A stretch of DNA of 13,101 nucleotides from CAZQKL01 sp964593895 [NCBI: uncultured bacterium]. Its GTDB lineage: Bacteria > DYJV01. The DNA is taken from contig CAZQKL010000058.1 in NCBI GenBank assembly GCA_964593895.1, positions 1 through 13,101 of the forward strand, read 5' to 3'. Shown here in pieces: positions 1 through 4,965 of this stretch. The notes beneath the pieces were generated by a model. The model saw nothing but the letters and a program-made list of their open reading frames with translations, was not told the DNA's origin and ran no database searches. A program made the position numbers and the translations under genes. Positions within the stretch are counted from its first letter, which is position 1. Every line of letters starts with the position of its first letter.

Positions 1-84
1 CTTACTTTGAAAAAGCTAATCTCATTAATTAATCATTCCTAATGACAAAAAAGATGTCAAATATAATTTTTAATTAAAAAATGC

Positions 85-113
85 TTGACAAGTATAAATT
101 TTAATGATATTAT
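85..113 (+). promoter_or_regulatory. sigma70-type promoter of the antirepressor gene
   Basis: TTGACA at 85-90 and TATTAT at 108-113 are separated by exactly 17 bp, a near-consensus housekeeping promoter. Transcription would start near 120, about 45 nt before the chosen start codon at 166. A 14-bp perfect A/T palindrome (67-80) lies just upstream of the -35 box and could act as an UP-like element. Confidence 0.75.
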
Positions 114-124
114 TCCCTTTGTTA

Positions 125-141
125 AGTCATTATAAATGACT
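125..141. promoter_or_regulatory. inverted repeat at the transcription start, candidate operator
   Basis: AGTCATT (125-131) and AATGACT (135-141) form a perfect 7-bp inverted repeat with a 3-bp spacer, beginning about 12 bp after the -10 box. A dyad here is well placed for a repressor that blocks initiation. A second dyad, TGACA-N7-TGTCA (43-59), lies upstream of the promoter and shares the TGAC core. That these are binding sites is inference; no regulator is assigned. Confidence 0.4.
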
Positions 142-165
142 AAAAAAAACAAAGGGAGGGAAATC

Positions 166-777
166 ATGGAAAAACAACAAATCAAAGAGCTAAAAAAAGG
201 AATATTCGAAAAAGATAATTTTCCTATTATTAGAGAAGATGATTTTGTGGAGATTGAGGGAGAATTTTATATGACTTCAGAAACTCTTGGTAAGATATTA
301 GGCTTTTCTAATCCTCGTCAAGCAATTTATAATATTTTTGAGAGAAATATTGATGAACTTGAAGAATTCAGTTGTGTCCTCAATATGAGGACAGGAAAAA
401 GAGTTGTAAAAACAAGATTTTTTTCCGAAGAAGGAATTTATTTAATTACGATGTTTGCGAAGACTCCAAAGGCAAAAGAATTCAGGAAAGCAGTTGCTAA
501 ATTATTGAAGAAATTAAGAAGACAGGCATTGTTAAAAGCAAGATATGAAGGTGCAAGGGCACTTGAAAGTCTTTATAAAAGACTTGAAGGTGGGACTAAA
601 AAATATGATAAAAAATGGCTTGAAAAATTAAAGAAATATATATCTCTTGGTTTGAGTGTAGAGGAAATATCCAAACTTCTTGATTGCCATGAATCCACAG
701 TCTCAAGATATAAGAAATTATTAATTGATACAGGCCTTATATCTACCACTAACACTAACACCAGCACCGCCAGTTAA
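166..777 (+). CDS. Bro-N / antirepressor-like protein with C-terminal HTH
   Basis: This 203-aa protein looks like a phage antirepressor or regulator. The N-terminal half (about residues 15-115) resembles the Bro-N DNA-binding fold of P22 Ant and baculovirus BRO proteins: an early strand segment, 'SETLGKILGFSNPRQAI', then 'RFFSEEGIYLITMFAKTP' and a basic helix. The C-terminus (about 145-190) carries a resolvase-like helix-turn-helix, 'LSVEEISKLLDCHESTVSRY'. An in-frame ATG at 136 exists, but the ATG at 166 follows a strong GGGAGGG ribosome site and lies downstream of the operator-like dyad, so I chose 166. It is the first gene after a strong promoter and is followed 10 bp later by a small gene. 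Known relatives counter phage repressors or sense the host state; its exact target here is unknown. Confidence 0.8.
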   Translation: MEKQQIKELKKGIFEKDNFPIIREDDFVEIEGEFYMTSETLGKILGFSNPRQAIYNIFERNIDELEEFSCVLNMRTGKRVVKTRFFSEEGIYLITMFAKTPKAKEFRKAVAKLLKKLRRQALLKARYEGARALESLYKRLEGGTKKYDKKWLEKLKKYISLGLSVEEISKLLDCHESTVSRYKKLLIDTGLISTTNTNTSTAS

Positions 778-787
778 GGAGGCCAAA

Positions 788-964
788 ATGAACCTTGAAT
801 ATAGAGATGAGCTTCAAAAGATATGCTGTAAGCTGGAGTTTTTGAAAGAGGCTGCTGAGATATTAAAGGAAAAAGATGATTATGTATTAAGTGGATTTTA
901 CTTTTTCTTCCAGGATTTGATAAGTCACATTAACACACTTCTAAACAAAGAGAGCGATACTTAA
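788..964 (+). CDS. small hypothetical protein (58 aa)
   Basis: I do not recognise this 58-aa protein. It is largely helical by composition, with an amphipathic N-terminal helix containing a CysCys pair (residues 13-14), a hydrophobic aromatic patch 'GFYFFF' and an acidic tail. The reading frame is open from further upstream, but the ATG at 788 sits 6 nt after AAGGAGG, which fixes the start. It follows the antirepressor gene by 10 bp and is probably cotranscribed with it. Its stop codon lies inside the loop of a 10-bp hairpin (949-973) that probably ends this unit. Confidence 0.65.
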   Translation: MNLEYRDELQKICCKLEFLKEAAEILKEKDDYVLSGFYFFFQDLISHINTLLNKESDT

Positions 965-973
965 TCGCTCTCT
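949..973 (+). terminator. 10-bp hairpin ending the antirepressor unit
   Basis: AGAGAGCGAT (949-958) pairs perfectly with ATCGCTCTCT (964-973) around a 5-nt loop that holds the stop codon of the 58-aa gene. No T-tract follows directly; the nearest T-run is at 995-999. It may be a weak or Rho-assisted terminator, or a 3'-end stabilising hairpin. Confidence 0.4.
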
Positions 974-978
974 CATTC

Positions 979-999
979 CAACATAAAAATAGGCTTTTT
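979..999 (+). repeat. 21-bp direct repeat, left copy
   Basis: CAACATAAAAATAGGCTTTTT here recurs at 2537-2557 with one difference (T to C at position 12). Each copy lies immediately upstream of a promoter. The two copies bracket the cassette holding the Ntn-hydrolase. Part of this copy (985-996) is also the exact reverse complement of the small RNA 3' end at 2685-2696. Confidence 0.7.
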
Positions 1000-1001
1000 C
1001 C

Positions 1002-1030
1002 TTGACAATTATAATGAAATTATATAGGTT
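1002..1030 (+). promoter_or_regulatory. promoter of the Ntn-hydrolase cassette
   Basis: A consensus -35 TTGACA (1002-1007) is clear. The -10 is less certain: TAGGTT (1025-1030) gives 17-bp spacing and keeps the key T1, A2 and T6. The TATATA at 1021-1026 is closer to consensus but only 13 bp away. The segment resembles the promoters at 85-113 and 2562-2590. Confidence 0.5.
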
Positions 1031-1063
1031 TTTTATAAAAAAGGTTTTAAATTGGAGGAAGCT

Positions 1064-1243
1064 ATGAGTTTAGAGGAGAAGTATGATTTTATAAAAACAA
1101 AAGCAGATGAAATAATTGCAAAAGATATAGGTGCAAAAGATTACCAGGAAATAAAAGAAGCTATGAATATACTTGAAGAAATAAGAAAAGAGACTCCAGA
1201 ATATATATATCTTGCAGGAGAAATAAATGCCTACCTGGGATGA
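1064..1243 (+). CDS. small helical hypothetical protein (59 aa)
   Basis: An unrecognised 59-aa acidic protein, with two or three amphipathic helices by pattern (residues 3-22, 24-43 and the tail), reminiscent of a helical-hairpin repeat but too short to classify. A TTG at 1052 is in frame, but the ATG at 1064 has GGAGG at 1054-1058 and is the better start. It is the first gene after the promoter at 1002-1030. Its last 17 nt overlap the next gene, which suggests translational coupling. Confidence 0.6.
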   Translation: MSLEEKYDFIKTKADEIIAKDIGAKDYQEIKEAMNILEEIRKETPEYIYLAGEINAYLG

Positions 1244-1454
1244 AATAATTTTGAAAAATTTAGAAATTCTAATTATATTACTTGAAGCATTGCAACTAAG
1301 TATAAACAGACTATCCTTTTTAAAAAAGAGTTATGAAGAATTATTGATTGAATTAAAAGAAAAATACACAGAGCTTGCCATAGCAACAGACAAAGAAGTG
1401 CCTGAAATAAGCGATAAATTGTATAAAAAACTTAATGAAACATTTCAATATTAA
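1227..1454 (+). CDS. small helical hypothetical protein (75 aa)
   Basis: An unrecognised 75-aa protein. A hydrophobic N-terminal helix rich in Leu and Ile (about residues 6-27) is followed by a charged coiled-coil-like helix (about 30-50). It starts at an ATG preceded by AGGAG at 1216-1220, inside the end of the upstream gene. The N-terminal helix is interrupted by Glu, Gln and Asn, so I do not call it a membrane segment. It lies 33 bp before the Ntn-hydrolase gene. A role as a partner or regulator of the enzyme is only suggested by position. Confidence 0.6.
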   Translation: MPTWDEIILKNLEILIILLEALQLSINRLSFLKKSYEELLIELKEKYTELAIATDKEVPEISDKLYKKLNETFQY

Positions 1455-1460
1455 GATATT

Positions 1461-1479
1461 TCCTTCCTTTGAAGGAGGT
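1461..1479 (+). promoter_or_regulatory. Shine-Dalgarno-sequestering hairpin before the Ntn-hydrolase
   Basis: TCCTTC (1461-1466) pairs with GAAGGA (1471-1476) around a 4-nt loop, covering most of the unusually strong ribosome site AAGGAGGT (1472-1479) of the gene starting at 1488. Such a hairpin could damp or temperature-gate translation. It is short (6 bp), so any effect is inferred. Confidence 0.4.
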
Positions 1480-1487
1480 AATAAAAA

Positions 1488-2333
1488 ATGACAATAGCTA
1501 TTTCAATAAAAGTAAATGATGGAATTGTTTTAGCTGCTGATAGTGCTGCGACAATAATGGGACAAGATTCTCAGGGCAAAACAGGAGTAATAAATATTTA
1601 CAATACAGCTAACAAGATATTTAATCTTAGAAAAGGACTACCTATTGGAGCTATAACTTGGGGAGCAGGAAGTATTGGGTATGCTTCTATATCAACATTA
1701 GTGAAAGATTTTAGGAAGTTAATAACTTATGATGATAATTGGAAAATAAAAACAGATAGTTATAAAATAGAAGAAATTGCGGAAAAATTTAAAGAATTTA
1801 TTTTTGAGAAACACTATAAAGAAGAATTTAAATCGTGGCCTGAAAAACCATTTTTGGGTTTTATGATAGTAGGATATTCTTATGGAGAACCATTAGCGGA
1901 AGAATGGATGATAGAAATCCAGAATGGGAAATGTAAAGGACCATATCTTGTAAGGAAGCCAAATGAAGTGGGAATAACTTGGAATGGCGAAACTGAAGCA
2001 ATAACAAGATTATATTTAGGATTTGGAACAGGATTGCCAATAATTTTAAAAGAATATGGGTTAAAAGATGTAGATGTTGAAAATATAATAAAATTATGTA
2101 GACAAAAATTAACTATCTCATTAGTTATTCCACCAATGCCTATTCAAGATGCTATAGATTTAGCAGAATTTTTAGTAAAAACAACAATATATTTTTTCAA
2201 ATTTGCTCCTGGAGCTCCAACTGTAGGAGGACCAATAGAGATAGCAGCAATTACTAAGCATGAAGGATTTAAATGGATAAAAAGGAAACATTATTTTGAT
2301 ATAAAATTAAACCCACAGGAGGAAATAAAATGA
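1488..2333 (+). CDS. proteasome-like Ntn-hydrolase (281 aa)
   Basis: The N-terminus matches the proteasome beta/HslV-type N-terminal nucleophile hydrolase fold. After Met removal the protein begins with Thr, the expected nucleophile. 'DGIVLAADSAAT' (11-22) supplies the conserved Asp18, 'NKIFNL' (42-47) the expected active-site Lys43, and 'WGAGSIG' (59-65) the glycine turn. A mid-protein 'GFMIVGYSYGEP' also fits the family. At 281 aa it is longer than a typical beta subunit (about 200 aa), the extra length being a C-terminal half I do not recognise. There is no propeptide. The start is fixed by AAGGAGGT. The next gene begins within its stop (ATGA), so the two are probably made together. An active threonine protease or amidase is likely; its substrate, and whether it forms rings, are unknown. 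It is not a standard Mu gene and looks like cargo. Confidence 0.75.
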   Translation: MTIAISIKVNDGIVLAADSAATIMGQDSQGKTGVINIYNTANKIFNLRKGLPIGAITWGAGSIGYASISTLVKDFRKLITYDDNWKIKTDSYKIEEIAEKFKEFIFEKHYKEEFKSWPEKPFLGFMIVGYSYGEPLAEEWMIEIQNGKCKGPYLVRKPNEVGITWNGETEAITRLYLGFGTGLPIILKEYGLKDVDVENIIKLCRQKLTISLVIPPMPIQDAIDLAEFLVKTTIYFFKFAPGAPTVGGPIEIAAITKHEGFKWIKRKHYFDIKLNPQEEIK

Positions 2334-2527
2334 ATATGGGAAAAATTAAATATAAATCGTATTCTGTAAATGTGAATAAAGAAGATTTAAATCCTTTTGA
2401 GGAAAGATTTAAAAGAGGTATAAAAATTGATTTTGTTGCACCAAAGGGTATTTCATATAGTTCAAAATATGAAGATGGAATTGAGCATGGCAGATTTATT
2501 AAAGGTATAAGCGGAAATAACAATTGA
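2330..2527 (+). CDS. small hypothetical protein coupled to the Ntn-hydrolase (65 aa)
   Basis: An unrecognised 65-aa basic protein with no membrane segment and no Cys; the second half is rich in Gly, Ser and Tyr, suggesting an extended chain. Its ATG overlaps the Ntn-hydrolase stop codon (ATGA) and has AGGAGG at 2317-2322, so production should be coupled. Being the obligate downstream partner of the hydrolase, it could be a substrate, inhibitor or assembly factor, but nothing in the sequence decides this. It is the last gene before the second copy of the direct repeat. Confidence 0.6.
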   Translation: MNMGKIKYKSYSVNVNKEDLNPFEERFKRGIKIDFVAPKGISYSSKYEDGIEHGRFIKGISGNNN

Positions 2528-2536
2528 TGTTTTTTT

Positions 2537-2557
2537 CAACATAAAAACAGGCTTTTT
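2537..2557 (+). repeat. 21-bp direct repeat, right copy
   Basis: Second copy of the repeat at 979-999, 20 of 21 bases identical and in the same orientation, 1558 bp downstream. It follows the 65-aa gene by 9 bp and precedes the small RNA promoter. Confidence 0.7.
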
Positions 2558-2561
2558 TGAC

Positions 2562-2590
2562 TTGAAAAAATTTTACTGAAATGATAAACT
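2562..2590 (+). promoter_or_regulatory. promoter of the small RNA
   Basis: TTGAAA (2562-2567) and TAAACT (2585-2590) are spaced 17 bp and keep the most important promoter bases. Initiation would fall near 2594-2598, at the start of the long P1 helix. An overlapping TTGACT (2557-2562) is an alternative -35 but has no good -10 at normal spacing. Confidence 0.5.
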
Positions 2591-2698
2591 ATAGGCTTGC
2601 GGGATGGTCTGGTAGATGGCGGTGCTGCCATAATCTACCAGGCGCGCAGGGAGAAGCACCTCTCTGACTGCGAACGGCAACCGCAAGCCTATTTTTTT
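2591..2698 (+). ncRNA. structured small RNA: three-way junction with complementary (kissing) loops
   Basis: A GC-rich island of about 100 nt in AT-rich DNA folds cleanly by hand. P1 is 12 perfect pairs (2591-2602 with 2681-2692), immediately followed by a T-tract (2692-2698). P2 is 11 pairs (2607-2617 with 2633-2643, one G-U), then a 3-nt bulge (2630-2632) and 3 pairs closing loop GGTGCT (2621-2626). P3 is 5 pairs (2645-2649 with 2668-2672), a 2-nt bulge, then 5 pairs (2650-2654 with 2661-2665, one G-U) closing loop AGCACC (2655-2660). The two 6-nt loops are exact reverse complements, so they can kiss within one molecule or between molecules. A promoter lies just upstream. The 3' strand of P1 and the T-tract overlap the last codons of MuF on the other strand. 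I do not recognise it as a known class. Confidence 0.75.
2681..2698 (+). terminator. intrinsic terminator of the small RNA
   Basis: The 3' strand of the 12-bp P1 helix (2681-2692) runs straight into seven T residues (2692-2698), the usual end of a Rho-independent transcript. There is no T-tract on the minus-strand side, so the element is directional for the + strand RNA even though MuF ends within it. Confidence 0.6.
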
Positions 2699-4965
2699 GG
2701 GAACAAAAGAATGCCATATCGTTGTTTGTCAATTCTTGAAAGACTTCTTTCTCTATGAAGTGTCCAGGAAGTGAAAATCCCATTTTGAACTTCAAGGACC
2801 AACAAAAGAGGCTTTTTCTGTTTGTCATCTTCCAGGATATAAATAAATCTTTTTCTTAAAGTGATTCTTTCAGATGTTTCATGTTTTAAAGGTGTTAGCC
2901 ATATTTCATTGGGATTTTGAATAATGTCTTTAATGTATGTGATATATCTTGTTGACCCGCTTTTTAAATTAAGATGTTTTAAAATCTCAGTGGAAACAAT
3001 GACATTATCTCCTAATGGGTCATTAATTAAAACATTTTCTCCACCAACAGTTGAAATCAATTGCTCTTTATAAAAGAGAGAAATTTCATCTTTTGAAAGC
3101 TCTTTTTCCAAACTTTCATAAGAGGGTAATCTTTTACTGGTGTTATCTTTTGAAGGTAAATTTTTTGCAGGAGGCAAATTATAATCATTGAAATCTTTCA
3201 TACCAGGCAAAGGGACAAATTTTCCAAATTTTTGAGCTTTGTTAAGGTAATATTTAACCAGATTGCCATATCTATTTTTACCAGGGTTGGTGTCAAAATA
3301 AGGGTCAGGGTTAAGATGAACAGCAGGCATTGGATTGCCAGTAGCTGGGTCAATAGGTTCAATTAAAGAACCAGTGGGGTCTTCAGTTTCAATTTTAAGC
3401 CCTTTTCTTTTAACCTGCTCTTTGCTTAAAGGAATAACAGAGCAACGACAGTTTCCACACCAGACAGTTTTACCATTTCTTTTAACCCATAAGGTGTGAA
3501 ATTTTTCCAGTTCCACACAATAAACATAATCATTGTATTTTACTTTTTTTAACTGCTTTTTCTTCCTGAAGTTGAAAAATTTATATTTACCAAGAATAAT
3601 AGTGTATATGTCAGTATTTAAGCGATAATAACCAGTTTTAAATCTGTGTAAATTACCTTTTCTTTTTTCAACTCTTATAGAAGGGATAAAACCAGCTTTT
3701 AGAGCAATTTCAGATAAATCATCTGCAAGCTTTTTACTTGAAGTGAAAATAATTTTAGAACCATTGGCGATATTTCCTGATAAAGTTTCATGTCTGGGTT
3801 GTATATAGCCATCACCCAAAAGATAAAAGTTCAAAAGTATTTTAAGAAGCCTGGAAGAAAGATTTTTAATAAAATCAGGAATATATTTTTGAGAACTTTT
3901 ACCTAAATCTTTCAAAAATTTTCCAAGTTCATTTTGAGGTTTTATGTAGATACAATCTTTTCCAATCCATAATTTTTGAGGAAAATCTTTGAGTTCTTTT
4001 GCTAAAAAATTTTTAATATTTTGATTATTTTGAGTTATTTTAATGACAAATCTATTTTTGGGATTAATGGAGCAAGAGCCTTCGGCAAGCCAGATGCCAA
4101 AAAATTTCATGAATAATTCAGATTTGCATTTAAAATCACCAATTTGAATAAACTCAGGCTCTTTACCAATCCATTTACATCCGCGGTAAAATCTATCAGA
4201 ATCAGCAATATCTTTTGCAGGGATAAATTTTAATTTATCTTTTTTTTCATGCCTATCCCAGCTTTTTTGAACTAAAAGGTTATGGTCAGGAGTAACCATT
4301 AAATCAAAATTCAAAGCTTTTATGTGAATTAATTCTCCGCTATAAAGATATTTTATAAACTTTTTAGGTTTAACAAATTCAATATTTTTGTTTTCAGGGT
4401 TAAGAGACAAAAACAGTTCATCTCCATTGAGTTCAGAAAATTTTTTCCAGCCTTTATTTGTGTAAACTTCAGTTTCTTTATCATAGCAGTTAAACCCATT
4501 TGGCGGATACCATTTATCCCAGAATGGGCTGTCAGCTGGGAAGACCTTTTCATCAAGTGCAAGATGAGTTGGTCTTGTTCTTGAATCATTGACAGCGTCA
4601 TACATCCAGTAAGGTTGATTTTTAACATTTTCAGCCATAGCTTTATATCTGCCGACATTGTATGCGGTCTGAATATTTGTTCTGAAAATATTTTCAACTC
4701 TCCATGCAGCTTTTCCAGTCCATCCTTTTTGTTTAATAATATCAGCAATATCTTTTTTGAACTCTTCTAAGGTTGTCCCTTCTTTAAGAGCTTTTAAAAT
4801 GGCATTGTAGATTGTTTCAAGCTGGTCATATTTTGCAATTCCAGAGACAGTGAATGCAAGAGTTCTTGCTTCATAATAGAGGGAATAGAAATCACTTGCT
4901 TTAAGTTTAACTTTGTCTTTAAAGAATTTTATAGCTTCTTCTGGTGCTAAAGGTTTAAGATTCAT
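2689..4965 (-). CDS. MuF head-morphogenesis protein with intein and C-terminal PBECR-like toxin domain
   Basis: This 758-aa protein is a three-part fusion. Residues 1-159 plus 506 to about 590 form the MuF/SPP1-gp7-like minor head protein (Mu gp30 position), with 'IFRTNIQTAYNVGRYKAM' near 93-110 and the family's 'NCRC' motif. That motif is split exactly before its first Cys by a 346-aa intein (residues 160-505). After a linker, residues about 634-758 resemble the PBECR (Barnase/EndoU/ColicinE5/RelE-like) nuclease domains often found at the C-terminus of phage MuF proteins, with 'EILKHLNL', 'NPNEIWLTP' and 'LLLVLEVQNG'. The start ATG at 4965 follows GGAAGGG and overlaps the portal stop codon; an in-frame TTG at 4983 would add 6 residues. 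MuF proteins enter the procapsid with the portal, so the toxin domain could be delivered in virions. Whether the nuclease is active is not visible from sequence. Confidence 0.85.
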   Translation of the reverse strand: MNLKPLAPEEAIKFFKDKVKLKASDFYSLYYEARTLAFTVSGIAKYDQLETIYNAILKALKEGTTLEEFKKDIADIIKQKGWTGKAAWRVENIFRTNIQTAYNVGRYKAMAENVKNQPYWMYDAVNDSRTRPTHLALDEKVFPADSPFWDKWYPPNGFNCYDKETEVYTNKGWKKFSELNGDELFLSLNPENKNIEFVKPKKFIKYLYSGELIHIKALNFDLMVTPDHNLLVQKSWDRHEKKDKLKFIPAKDIADSDRFYRGCKWIGKEPEFIQIGDFKCKSELFMKFFGIWLAEGSCSINPKNRFVIKITQNNQNIKNFLAKELKDFPQKLWIGKDCIYIKPQNELGKFLKDLGKSSQKYIPDFIKNLSSRLLKILLNFYLLGDGYIQPRHETLSGNIANGSKIIFTSSKKLADDLSEIALKAGFIPSIRVEKRKGNLHRFKTGYYRLNTDIYTIILGKYKFFNFRKKKQLKKVKYNDYVYCVELEKFHTLWVKRNGKTVWCGNCRCSVIPLSKEQVKRKGLKIETEDPTGSLIEPIDPATGNPMPAVHLNPDPYFDTNPGKNRYGNLVKYYLNKAQKFGKFVPLPGMKDFNDYNLPPAKNLPSKDNTSKRLPSYESLEKELSKDEISLFYKEQLISTVGGENVLINDPLGDNVIVSTEILKHLNLKSGSTRYITYIKDIIQNPNEIWLTPLKHETSERITLRKRFIYILEDDKQKKPLLLVLEVQNGIFTSWTLHRERSLSRIDKQRYGILLFPKK
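3451..4488 (-). other. intein with LAGLIDADG homing endonuclease domain, inside MuF
   Basis: Block A begins with the nucleophile Cys ('CYDKETEVYTNKGWKKFSEL', residues 160-179 of the host protein). Block B is 'TPDHNLLV' with the expected Thr and His (225 and 228). Two LAGLIDADG-type helices, 'FFGIWLAEG' (288-296) and 'LLNFYLLGDG' (378-387), each end in an acidic residue, so the endonuclease may be active. Block F is 'VYCVELEKFHTLWV' (481-494). The C-terminus is 'WCGN' followed by Cys+1, so the usual penultimate His is replaced by Gly. Splicing would restore 'PPNGFN-CRCSV', the conserved MuF motif. There is no frameshift or stop, so it looks intact. Confidence 0.92.

Noticed and set aside
2591-2698. 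tRNA, hammerhead ribozyme or purine riboswitch as identity of the RNA
   Set aside because: There is no tRNA cloverleaf or T-loop sequence and no hammerhead core. The loop kissing recalls the purine riboswitch, but the conserved junction bases are absent, and no protein gene follows on the same strand.
2589-2828. Minus-strand open frame of 79 codons across the small RNA
   Set aside because: It overlaps MuF in another frame and the structured RNA, has Pro/Arg/His-rich composition unlike its neighbours, and no ribosome site.
4353-4748. Minus-strand open frame of 131 codons inside MuF
   Set aside because: It is an out-of-frame shadow of MuF and the intein, with no family pattern, while the MuF frame is fully supported.
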